Shown: piece by piece, positions 33,120 through 40,567 of the stretch
Position numbering within the stretch: position 1 is the first letter of the stretch
How the letters are laid out: every line of letters begins with the position of its first letter
NCBI GenBank assembly: GCA_902772455.1
Contig: CACYAW010000023.1
Span: 1-40,567, forward strand
Length of the DNA stretch: 40,567 bases
Direction of reading: 5' to 3'
Source of the DNA: an uncultured Bacteroidales bacterium
Lineage (GTDB): Bacteria; Bacteroidota; Bacteroidia; Bacteroidales; Muribaculaceae
Position numbers and translations under genes: made by a program
The notes under the pieces: generated by a model
What the model saw: only the letters and a program-made list of their open reading frames with translations
What the model was told of the DNA's origin: nothing
Database searches by the model: none

Positions 33120-33127
33120 TAATTTTG
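33120..33127 (+). promoter_or_regulatory. -7 element of the CotH-like gene
   Basis: TAATTTTG followed by C, 31-38 bases before the ATG at 33158. The -33 region overlaps the end of xerD and is not a good match. Confidence 0.5.
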
Positions 33128-33157
33128 CGGGAACAACTAATAAAAGATGACTGACAA

Positions 33158-34774
33158 ATGAATAGAAAACTGATTTTGCTTGCAATGGCAGTGCTGACCC
33201 TGGCTGGGACGGCCCACGCCAACTCATGGTGGGACAACTACCGTCCCGACAACAAGAACGTGAGACTCACATCCACCAATCTGCCCATCGTGTGGATTGA
33301 CGTGGACGGCAATTACATCGACCGCGACGAGCGCATCACGGCCCGCATGAAGATTATCCACAACGGCGACGGCAACCTCAACTATGCCGATACGGTGGCC
33401 CATCCTGGGCAAAACATCGACTATGAGGGCTACGTGGCGCTCCGCTATCGTGGCAGATCATCATTCAGCATGAGCGACAAGAAGCCCTACTCCTTCCGCC
33501 CGTTGGACAAGCCGCTCGAGGAAGGTGGCGAGAAAAAGAAGGTCAACATCCTAGGCATGGGCAAGGACAACAACTGGGCCCTGCTCGCGCCCTATGCCGA
33601 CAAGAGTATGCTGCGTGACCTGCTGGCCTTTGAGGTGTCGCGGCCGTGGATGGAATACACGCCCCAGGGCCGTTATTGCGAGATGTTTCTGGACGGCATC
33701 TATTACGGCGTTTACATCCTCACCGAGGTCGTTTCCAAGGGCAAGCACCGCATCAATCTGCCCGACCCGGGTGAAACGGGCGACTCCATCACCGGCGGCT
33801 ATATCATGGAGGTGAACCGTACCGACGGCGAGGTGACCCACACGTCCAAGTACCATCCCGTGAGCAGTTCGGGCACGAGTTACTACAACCAATACATCCA
33901 TTTCCAGTACAAATCGCCCGACTACGAGGACATGACCGCCGACCAGGTGAATTACATCAACACCCGTATCGACCAGATGGAGCGGGCGTTGTGGAATTAC
34001 CGCCCCACTGGAACGCCCAGCTACCGCAATTACATCGACATGGACAACTTTGTCGACTACCAGATTGCTATGGAGTTGGGCCACAACGTGGACGGCTATC
34101 GCCTGAGCGGCAAGTTCTTCAAGCGACGCGACAGCGAGGATGCCCGTTTCAAGATGGTAGTATGGGACAACAACCTGTCCTATGGCAACGCCGACTACTA
34201 TAATGGCTGGCGCACCGACTCCTGGATATACCAGAACAACAACACCCTCAACAACGCAGGCGACACCCAGTTGGTACCCTTCTGGTGGTACAAGCTCAAC
34301 ACCGACCCCGAGTACACCGCCGCTCTCAAGAGCCGATGGGCACAGTACCGCCGCAGCAACCTGCGCGAAGACCGCATCATGGCTACAGTGGACTCGCTGG
34401 CGAACGTCCTGACGGAGTACGGTGCCGAGCGCCGCAACAGCCAGGCGTGGCCGCGTTGGGGAGAGTATGTGTGGCCCAACTACTACATCGCCGACGATTA
34501 TGCCGACGAGGTGGATTGGCTCAAAGGATGGCTGCACGACCGCATAGCCTGGATGGACCAGCAGCTGGGCTTTGACCCCAATGCCAGCCTGCGTGGCGAC
34601 GTGGATGGCGACGGCAGCGTGACCATTGCCGATGCAACCACCCTGATAGACTATCTGCTGAGCGGCAACGAGAACGGTATCGACACCAGCGCTGCCGACT
34701 GCGACCTGAACAGCACCATCACCATCAGCGACGTCACCGCTTTGATTGATTATCTCTTGGTGGGCAGTTGGTGA
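33158..34774 (+). CDS. CotH-family protein with C-terminal dockerin-like domain
   Basis: This encodes 538 residues with a signal peptide (MNRKLILLAMAVLTLAGTAHA). Residues about 60-450 are a CotH kinase-like domain: YEGYVALRYRGRSSFSMSDKKPYSF, LLAPYADKSMLRDLLAFEVSR, YYGVYILTEVVSKGKHRINL, and the metal-binding KMVVWDNNLSYGNADYY. Characterised CotH proteins are atypical kinases that phosphorylate secreted proteins or attach glutamate. Residues about 477-538 hold two dockerin-type calcium loops (DVDGDGSVTIADATTLIDYLL and DCDLNSTITISDVTALIDYLL). No cohesin partner is seen in the window. It is probably secreted or surface-exposed. Confidence 0.88.
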   Translation: MNRKLILLAMAVLTLAGTAHANSWWDNYRPDNKNVRLTSTNLPIVWIDVDGNYIDRDERITARMKIIHNGDGNLNYADTVAHPGQNIDYEGYVALRYRGRSSFSMSDKKPYSFRPLDKPLEEGGEKKKVNILGMGKDNNWALLAPYADKSMLRDLLAFEVSRPWMEYTPQGRYCEMFLDGIYYGVYILTEVVSKGKHRINLPDPGETGDSITGGYIMEVNRTDGEVTHTSKYHPVSSSGTSYYNQYIHFQYKSPDYEDMTADQVNYINTRIDQMERALWNYRPTGTPSYRNYIDMDNFVDYQIAMELGHNVDGYRLSGKFFKRRDSEDARFKMVVWDNNLSYGNADYYNGWRTDSWIYQNNNTLNNAGDTQLVPFWWYKLNTDPEYTAALKSRWAQYRRSNLREDRIMATVDSLANVLTEYGAERRNSQAWPRWGEYVWPNYYIADDYADEVDWLKGWLHDRIAWMDQQLGFDPNASLRGDVDGDGSVTIADATTLIDYLLSGNENGIDTSAADCDLNSTITISDVTALIDYLLVGSW

Positions 34775-34810
34775 GATTAAGCTTTCATACTATTGAAATT
34801 CTAAAAGCCA

Positions 34811-36493
34811 ATGATCAAAAATATAATCTGTCTTGTCATTCTGTTGGCGATGTGCCCCGTAACGGCACTGGCCCAACAACACGCCATCGAGAAAGCCCTC
34901 AATGACTATAACCGCGCCCCTTCGGTCGAAACCGCCAACCGCTTTTTCGCCCTTCTCGACCAGGAAGGGTTCACCGAGGGGAAAATCCGCTTTTCAACCC
35001 ATGTGCCACCCGACTCGGTTCGCCAGCAGGTGTGGTACTGGGCTTCGGAGTGGTTCTATGACAAGCAGGATTATACCAAAGGCAAGGATTATGGCCTCAA
35101 GGCCCTCAAGCTGTATCATGGCGACAGCGACAGCAAGGCCGATTGCCTGAATTTGATGGGCTGCATCTATGTGCGCCTGGGTGACTTCAAGAACGCGGCC
35201 GCCTATGCCAAGCAATGCCTCAACATCGACATGGCCAGTGGCGACCATGACCGCATCTCATCGAGCATGAACACGCTGGCAGGCATCTACATGGCTGCTC
35301 ATCAAGCCGACGAAGCCGAGAAACTCATCGTCCAGGCCATCAACCATGCCGACCTGGCCAACAATCCTGCCCGCAAGGCGGTACTGCTGGGTACGGCGTC
35401 CGAAATTTATCACTCACTGACCCAGGAGGAAAAAGCCCTCGACTATGCCCAGCAGGCCTATGATCTGGAACAGACTCTGGGGCGCAGCCTGCCTGCCGCC
35501 TACCGCCTGGACCAGAAGGCGTCGGCCCTCATGGGGCTGAAGCGCTATGAAGAGGCCGAGAAGGCCCTGCGCGAGGCCATCCCCGTGATGCGCGAGCAGG
35601 GTGACCTGCACTCGCTGGCCATTGCGGACAACCATCTGGGCACCTGCCTGATTTGGCAGAAACGCAACGACGAGGCGTTCCCGTTTTTCCGCGAGGCCGC
35701 CGACCTGCTGGTCAAGATGGGTGACCCCGTCAATGAGATGTATTCCCGTCGCGGCTTGTGCCTGAGCCTGTGGGAAAGTGACCCCGACAGTGCCCGCAGC
35801 GAGTTGAACCGTTTCAATTTCCTCAAAGACTCACTCTATACAAGCGAGTCGGCCGAGGCGCTGGCACGCCTCAATGCCGAGTTTGGCAACGATCAGTTGA
35901 CGATGGAGAATGAGCAGGTGCGCAACGCCCGCACGCGCGACCGCATCATCGCCGTCGCACTGCTGTTGCTGCTTGCAGCGGCAGCATGGTGGGTTATCAG
36001 GCGACAGCGCCATCGTCAGCAGCAGCACATCAACAAGCTGATGCACGAGATAGAGCGATTAAAAGCCGAGAGCGAGGCGGCACGGGCAGCTATGGCCAGC
36101 AGCCGGGAAAGCATTACCGATGTTGAAGAAGCCTTGCCCGACAACGAACCCGCCCCGACGATTGTCGGTGTCACCGAGAATGAATTCCTCACACGCGTCA
36201 TCGACTTTGTCAACGACCATCTGGAACAGGGAGACTTCGGACTGGAGAATATGGCCGATCACTTCGCTATGAGCGTTTCCACACTGCGCCGACGCCTGCA
36301 GGATGCCACTGGCGTTGCGCCCAAGTCTTACATCCAGGCCATACAGATGCAGCGCGCCTGCAACCTGCTCGACAGCGGCCTGCAGATTGCCGATGTGGCC
36401 ATGCAATGCGGATTCACCGAGCCCGGCAGTTTCACCCGCACATTCAAGCGAGTCCTCGGCCTCACCCCATCTCAATACCGCACCCGGGCTTGA
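34811..36493 (+). CDS. Membrane-bound TPR sensor with AraC-type DNA-binding domain
   Basis: This encodes 560 residues. A signal-like N-terminus (MIKNIICLVILLAMCPVTALAQQ) leads to a periplasmic region of tetratricopeptide repeats (about 60-350; AYAKQCLNIDMASGD, YAQQAYDLEQTLGR and ALREAIPVMREQGDLHSLA are typical). One transmembrane helix follows (about 377-396, IIAVALLLLLAAAAWWVI), then a coiled-coil linker (about 400-430) and an AraC-family double HTH (about 474-558, ending CGFTEPGSFTRTFKRVLGLTPSQYR). It should sense something in the periplasm and bind DNA at the membrane. It lies directly upstream of the BspA-like gene, whose promoter region has a large inverted repeat, so that gene is a candidate target. 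Confidence 0.92.
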   Translation: MIKNIICLVILLAMCPVTALAQQHAIEKALNDYNRAPSVETANRFFALLDQEGFTEGKIRFSTHVPPDSVRQQVWYWASEWFYDKQDYTKGKDYGLKALKLYHGDSDSKADCLNLMGCIYVRLGDFKNAAAYAKQCLNIDMASGDHDRISSSMNTLAGIYMAAHQADEAEKLIVQAINHADLANNPARKAVLLGTASEIYHSLTQEEKALDYAQQAYDLEQTLGRSLPAAYRLDQKASALMGLKRYEEAEKALREAIPVMREQGDLHSLAIADNHLGTCLIWQKRNDEAFPFFREAADLLVKMGDPVNEMYSRRGLCLSLWESDPDSARSELNRFNFLKDSLYTSESAEALARLNAEFGNDQLTMENEQVRNARTRDRIIAVALLLLLAAAAWWVIRRQRHRQQQHINKLMHEIERLKAESEAARAAMASSRESITDVEEALPDNEPAPTIVGVTENEFLTRVIDFVNDHLEQGDFGLENMADHFAMSVSTLRRRLQDATGVAPKSYIQAIQMQRACNLLDSGLQIADVAMQCGFTEPGSFTRTFKRVLGLTPSQYRTRA

Positions 36494-36607
36494 TGGACTT
36501 TAGAGCTCCACATTTTTGATGGATTAGAACACCATTTTTCTAATACCGACAAGGAGGCAAAAGTATATTTTTAATAAATTTCTGAGAAAAAATAGCCCTT
36601 TGCGCTG

Positions 36608-36643
36608 TTTTTGGTCAAAAATGTTCAGTTTTTTGACCAAAAA
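36608..36643. promoter_or_regulatory. 14-bp-arm inverted repeat upstream of the BspA-like gene (operator candidate)
   Basis: Arms 36608-36621 and 36630-36643 are perfect reverse complements around an 8-base loop and centre on TTGGTCAAAA/TTTTGACCAA. There is also a direct repeat CAAAAATGTT (36616 and 36638). It lies 28 bases upstream of the -7 element. No T-run follows, so an operator is more likely than a terminator. Confidence 0.6.
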
Positions 36644-36648
36644 TGTTA

Positions 36649-36678
36649 ATTGTATTCAATAATAATGTTGTAAATTTG
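36649..36678 (+). promoter_or_regulatory. Promoter of the BspA-like gene
   Basis: ATTG at 36649-36652, an 18-base spacer, then TAAATTTG at 36671-36678 followed by C. The -7 is perfect; the -33 is partial and slightly close. It lies 48 bases before the ATG at 36727. Confidence 0.55.
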
Positions 36679-36726
36679 CGATATCGAAAACAACAATTTT
36701 TATTAACTTTTAAATCCAATAGAGCT

Positions 36727-39291
36727 ATGAAAAAGATTCTACTGACATTCATGTTGGCCTTGATGGCCATCACTGCCCAAGCAGTGACCGAGTTCACGGT
36801 AGGCTCGCTCAAGTATTACATTGAGACCAATGGTGATGCCTACTGTAATGGTCTGGCGGCCTCGGCCGGCAATCCAACGACCATCACCATCCCCGGCCGT
36901 GTGACCTACAACGGCACGACCTACTATGTGACCAACATCGCGACCAACGCGTTCAAGAACAACACCACATTGAAACAAGTTCGTGTGGGTTGGGGTGTTA
37001 AACAGATCGGTTCAGCATCATTCATGGGCTGTACTGCCCTGGAGTATGTCTGGCTCCCCAGCAGCGTTAGTGTCATGTATAATCAAGCGTTCCAGGGCTG
37101 TACCTCAATGCTTCAATTCCAGATTGCGGCACCGACGCCTCCCATATTATACGGCGATAAAACGTTCTACAACATGAAGAAGTGTGATGTCGTTGTTGCC
37201 ATGCAAAGCAACATTACGGCCTATGGCAACTCCAGCCAATTTGTTGACGCCGACAAAAACGGCAGCATCAGTGCCGATGGCTATGCCGCCAACGACTTTA
37301 TCAACAATGGCGTCGCTTGGGTGATTACCAACGATAATATCAAAGATATCAACGTCAATGTCACTATGGTTGGCATCAGCCCAACCCTCACCTACTTGCC
37401 CATGACTTCTTCAACGACTGACTACACCAATGCCACTTATGGTAATGGGTCAAGTTTGAATTGCAATTGGACAGAGATTGCATCTTATGCCGCCGATGGC
37501 AGGACCGCCCTGAAGACAATCGGTCGCAGTGACTCGGGCTCTTACTTCAGGCTGAATAAGGTGGGGGCGCGTGCCTTCGAGGGCTGTACGGGGCTGACCG
37601 AGGTCAATATCTCGGCTGCTGAGATTGAGGAGTCTGCCTTCTACAACTGCACCAACCTGGCTACGGTCAACCTCTACCTCAAGAACAACGAGAGTTATGG
37701 TACGCAGAAGTTGGGAAATCTATGTTTTGCCAACACTGCCGTAACCAGTCAATACATTCCCTCATCCTTGACCAGTTATGGATATGGTGCATTTGCCATG
37801 TGCAGCAACTTGAAAACGTTTTCTGTCTCGCCGTCAAACCAATATTTTAGTGCGTACGGCATACAAGGTAATTTAGCATTATATAGCAAGGGCACAACCT
37901 TCCTAACGCTCTATCAGCATCCTAATGCTCCTGTTTCACTTTATAATAATCAATACCTTTATATAAAGTATATCAATCCTTATGCATTTGCAGGTGTGGA
38001 GTACTCTATCACAATTCCTTCAGGTGTGACATCCATCGGCTCCTATGCGTTCTATCGTGCCAAATGCTATACCCTTCTCATTCCCAATTCGGTAACGTCA
38101 TTCGCCACCACAACATTTGCCTACATGAAGGTCAATCGTCTGATTTTCAACAAGACAGACATACCCTCTTCACTCACTGGCAGTTACACGTTCAACGGCG
38201 TGACCAATACTTCGGGCGGGACGTCCATCCGGCTGAGCGTACCCAGCGCATGTACCAACAAGTACCGCACCACTTCACCCTGGTCCACCACATTCACCAC
38301 TGTTGACGAGAAGGCCTACGATACTCAAATATATGAGAGTGATGGAACGGCTACCAATATCTATATCACTGTTATGAACTACAACAGTTATACCGATCCA
38401 CTGGTACCAAATGTCACCTACCCTGGCCAATGCAAAATCGTTAGGGGTGATATGACCAACAGAACGGGATACCTCAACATCCCCAACTATTGGTTTAACT
38501 ATAATTATAATAGCACTACGTCATTTGCCATCACCGAAATCGATCGTGAGGCATTCCGTGATATGACGGGTATCACCAAGGTACAAGGCGGTGAACGCAT
38601 CACTAAGATCGGTGCCCTGGCATTTGCGGGCCTGACGGGCTGCACTCAGGGCTTCAACATCCCCAATCCTGTAGAGTTCGGTGACTCATCACTGTTCAAC
38701 TGCTGGACCCCGACCATCACGCTGGGCGACCGCCTGGAGCGCATTGGCAATGACGCTTTCCGCTACAGTGCGGTACGTCAGGTGCTCATGCCGCCCAGTG
38801 TCACCTCAATCGGCAAACGCTTCATCGCTGGTGACAACCAACTTGACACGTTGCGCCTCTCGCCCAACATCACCGAGATTCCCGACCAAGGCCTTGCATG
38901 GGTCAACACGCGCTACATTGTTATCCCCTACGGCGTGAAAAAAATTGGTACGCAGGCGTTTTTCAGTGACAAGGCGCTTATCGTCGACGGACAATACCTC
39001 TATGAGACCAATTGCGAGAACGTGGTGGTCATCCCCAGTTCGGTCACCTATATTGACCCCGATGCGTTCAAATATGCCCGCCACCTGGATGCCATCTTCC
39101 TGAACTGCCCCTACGGCGCGTTCAAGACGACGAGCAAGAACAACTGGCAGCGTCGCACCGACTATAACGCCGACAACTGCTATGACTGGAGCGGCCACAA
39201 GTTGTATGTGCCCGTGGGACAGGTGCAGCAGTACCGCAACGACCCGGGCATCCGACTTCATGACCACGATGTACCGCATGACGGTGGTTAA
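36727..39291 (+). CDS. BspA-like leucine-rich-repeat surface protein, first part (frameshifted)
   Basis: This is an 854-residue reading frame from the ATG at 36727 (signal peptide MKKILLTFMLALMAITAQA). An upstream in-frame start would cross the promoter. It contains many BspA-type LRR_5 repeats with IGSYAFYRA/IGALAFAGL-type cores, as in VRVGWGVKQIGSASFMGCTALEYVWLP and VTSIGKRFIAGDNQLDTLRL. Such proteins are exported and often bind host or surface ligands. Near 39250, after VGQVQQYRNDPG, the frame changes: the next residues are non-homologous and a stop occurs at 39291, while the repeat sequence continues in another frame from 39260 or slightly earlier. It is therefore one gene with an apparent one-base shift. 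Confidence 0.88.
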   Translation: MKKILLTFMLALMAITAQAVTEFTVGSLKYYIETNGDAYCNGLAASAGNPTTITIPGRVTYNGTTYYVTNIATNAFKNNTTLKQVRVGWGVKQIGSASFMGCTALEYVWLPSSVSVMYNQAFQGCTSMLQFQIAAPTPPILYGDKTFYNMKKCDVVVAMQSNITAYGNSSQFVDADKNGSISADGYAANDFINNGVAWVITNDNIKDINVNVTMVGISPTLTYLPMTSSTTDYTNATYGNGSSLNCNWTEIASYAADGRTALKTIGRSDSGSYFRLNKVGARAFEGCTGLTEVNISAAEIEESAFYNCTNLATVNLYLKNNESYGTQKLGNLCFANTAVTSQYIPSSLTSYGYGAFAMCSNLKTFSVSPSNQYFSAYGIQGNLALYSKGTTFLTLYQHPNAPVSLYNNQYLYIKYINPYAFAGVEYSITIPSGVTSIGSYAFYRAKCYTLLIPNSVTSFATTTFAYMKVNRLIFNKTDIPSSLTGSYTFNGVTNTSGGTSIRLSVPSACTNKYRTTSPWSTTFTTVDEKAYDTQIYESDGTATNIYITVMNYNSYTDPLVPNVTYPGQCKIVRGDMTNRTGYLNIPNYWFNYNYNSTTSFAITEIDREAFRDMTGITKVQGGERITKIGALAFAGLTGCTQGFNIPNPVEFGDSSLFNCWTPTITLGDRLERIGNDAFRYSAVRQVLMPPSVTSIGKRFIAGDNQLDTLRLSPNITEIPDQGLAWVNTRYIVIPYGVKKIGTQAFFSDKALIVDGQYLYETNCENVVVIPSSVTYIDPDAFKYARHLDAIFLNCPYGAFKTTSKNNWQRRTDYNADNCYDWSGHKLYVPVGQVQQYRNDPGIRLHDHDVPHDGG

Positions 39292-40567
39292 CCCCACGAC
39301 CAAGACAGCCAAGTACGTCTATAACTGGGGCACTGGCAGTGCCAGCATTAACGCGGTCAATAACAAGACCGACCACCTCACCGGCATCACTTACACGATG
39401 GTCGAGATCGGCGACAGCTGCTGGGCCAATCCCAATACTGTTTATAAGTCAGTCAATTTCTCAGTTTCCAGCACCATCACCCGCATCGGTGCCTACGCCT
39501 TCCAGAACTGCATGGGCTTGAATACCGAGGTCAGTGTACCTGAGTCCGTGACCGAAATCGGCAAGAATGCGTTCTATGGCTGCACCAGCTTGCCCTCGGT
39601 GTTCCTGAACCGCAGCAGTGGCACGACAGCCGTGTACCCCAATCTGTTCAGCTCTTCACAACAGACCATCCTGTATGTACCCCTCAACAGGTTCTACAAT
39701 GTCGCCAACCAGACCAGTGGGTGGTTGGCCAACTCCGCGTCCAATCGACGGTTACTACCCTACGTGAAGCCCACCACCGAGTGGTCGGCCATCTCGGTAC
39801 CCGTGAGCGACAACATCCTGCTGCCCGCCAGCGGCGAGTTCTATTACGCGCCAAGCTTCAACACCGGCAACTATTCCTTGGGCAAGACCCAGATTGGCAA
39901 CAGTCAGGGTATCAAGGGTGGCGAAGGCATGCTCATGAAGGGTACCGTCGGTACGGTTTACCGCTTCAGGCGCAACGATGCAGTGTCCAACTATAGTGTT
40001 GTCACACCATCGACCAACTACCTGAAAGGCGTCAACAATGCCTACTCCACGACGCTCAACTACTCGAGCAGCGGCCCGTTCTACTACACCTTTGACGGAC
40101 AAAAGTTCAACCGTGTGAACTCGTCGGCCACGGTCTATAGCGGTGAGGCCTACGTCCAGTTGGCCAGCAGCTATTCTAACGTCTATATTGACAGCAATAT
40201 CACGACCTATGACCTGTGGATCAACGGTACCCAAGTGAACAGTGACAACTGCACCAACCTGAAGGTCATCAGCGGCGTGAGCGGCACGACAGTCTCCTAT
40301 AACCCGACGTCCAAGACGTTGACGCTCAGCAGTGCGACAATCACCAACGACACCGATCCTGGAATCCGTAGCGAAATCTCTGGGTTGACCATCAGGGTCA
40401 CCGGCACCAACAATGTCATGGTCACCGCAGGTAACCACTACGCAGTTCAAATCATGCAGAACGCCACAATCACGGGCACGGGAAGACTCAATGCCGGAAG
40501 CAATGCAGGAACAGGTTGCTTCGTATATAGCGGTAAAACCCTGAACATCAACGGTGGTGTGCAAGTG
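39260..40567 (+). CDS. BspA-like surface protein, continuation in shifted frame (3' partial)
   Basis: The frame is open from before 39260 to the window end (at least 436 residues) with no stop; I translated it codon by codon. It begins TMYRMTVVNPTTKTAKYVYNWG and continues with more LRR_5 repeats (ITRIGAYAFQNCMGL, VTEIGKNAFYGCTSL). A non-repeat region follows (PTTEWSAISVPVSDNILLP to GEGMLMKGTVGTVYRF), and then a beta-rich section near the end (YDLWINGTQVNSDNC, KTLTLSSATITND, GTGRLNAG) like repeats found in large Bacteroidales surface proteins. It is not a separate gene: there is no promoter or ribosome site, and it completes the preceding frame. The C-terminus lies outside the window. Confidence 0.8.
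   Translation, partial: MTTMYRMTVVNPTTKTAKYVYNWGTGSASINAVNNKTDHLTGITYTMVEIGDSCWANPNTVYKSVNFSVSSTITRIGAYAFQNCMGLNTEVSVPESVTEIGKNAFYGCTSLPSVFLNRSSGTTAVYPNLFSSSQQTILYVPLNRFYNVANQTSGWLANSASNRRLLPYVKPTTEWSAISVPVSDNILLPASGEFYYAPSFNTGNYSLGKTQIGNSQGIKGGEGMLMKGTVGTVYRFRRNDAVSNYSVVTPSTNYLKGVNNAYSTTLNYSSSGPFYYTFDGQKFNRVNSSATVYSGEAYVQLASSYSNVYIDSNITTYDLWINGTQVNSDNCTNLKVISGVSGTTVSYNPTSKTLTLSSATITNDTDPGIRSEISGLTIRVTGTNNVMVTAGNHYAVQIMQNATITGTGRLNAGSNAGTGCFVYSGKTLNINGGVQV

Noticed and set aside
39755-40564. Long antisense frame at the right edge
   Set aside because: It opposes the in-frame continuation of the BspA-like gene, which has clear LRR and surface-protein sequence.

Overview
The window looks like chromosome of a gut-type Bacteroidales bacterium, most likely Muribaculaceae or Prevotellaceae. 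The evidence is the repeated Bacteroidetes -7 promoter motif TAnnTTTG upstream of most transcription units, weak Shine-Dalgarno use, and typical families (BspA-type leucine-rich repeat protein, NamZ/DUF1343 lipoprotein, CotH protein with a dockerin-like tail, S41 tricorn-like protease, AAA/DUF4143 ATPase). I cannot name a species.

Layout. 1-1119 (+): a small membrane protein and an ECF sigma factor with a two-helix membrane tail, closed by a strong terminator. 1308-1997 (-): nitroreductase. 2276-4634 (+): murB-murA, the first two committed steps of peptidoglycan synthesis; MurA has Asp in place of the fosfomycin-target Cys. 4764-6225 (-): an IS110-family element in the convergent gap after murA. 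Its ends, transposase and a probable bridge RNA with guides matching donor and target can all be read from the sequence. 6294-14306 (-): six tightly packed genes that look like one DNA-repair operon: an exonuclease-RecQ-UvrD fusion helicase, a MmcQ/YjbR protein, an AlkD-type glycosylase, a nitroreductase, DUF4298 and an AlkZ-like glycosylase. 14366-15508 (-): AAA/DUF4143 ATPase preceded by 32-bp palindromic tandem repeats. 15850-19092 (+): secreted tricorn-like protease with terminator. 19147-19629: gene-free, repeat-rich. 19630-23309: GDPD-family and esterase genes (-), a small membrane protein (+), and a UraA-type permease (-). 23519-24226: SDR gene broken by a stop codon. 24319-25086: unknown secreted protein.

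25289-33111 (+) resembles a peptidoglycan-salvage cluster: NamZ exo-muramidase, a sodium:solute symporter (broken by a deletion/frameshift), a WYL regulator, two beta-lactamase-fold hydrolases, and XerD. Three junctions here carry period-7 tandem repeats that end at, or a few bases before, the next start codon, and a fourth period-7 tract spans a gene end. 33158-40567 (+): CotH/dockerin-like protein, a membrane TPR-AraC regulator, and a large BspA-like surface protein, frameshifted near 39250 and running off the window.

Three genes are disrupted within about 16 kb (23.5-39.3 kb). This may be real decay or assembly error and cannot be settled here. All statements rest on reading the sequence and recall of families; no searches were run.
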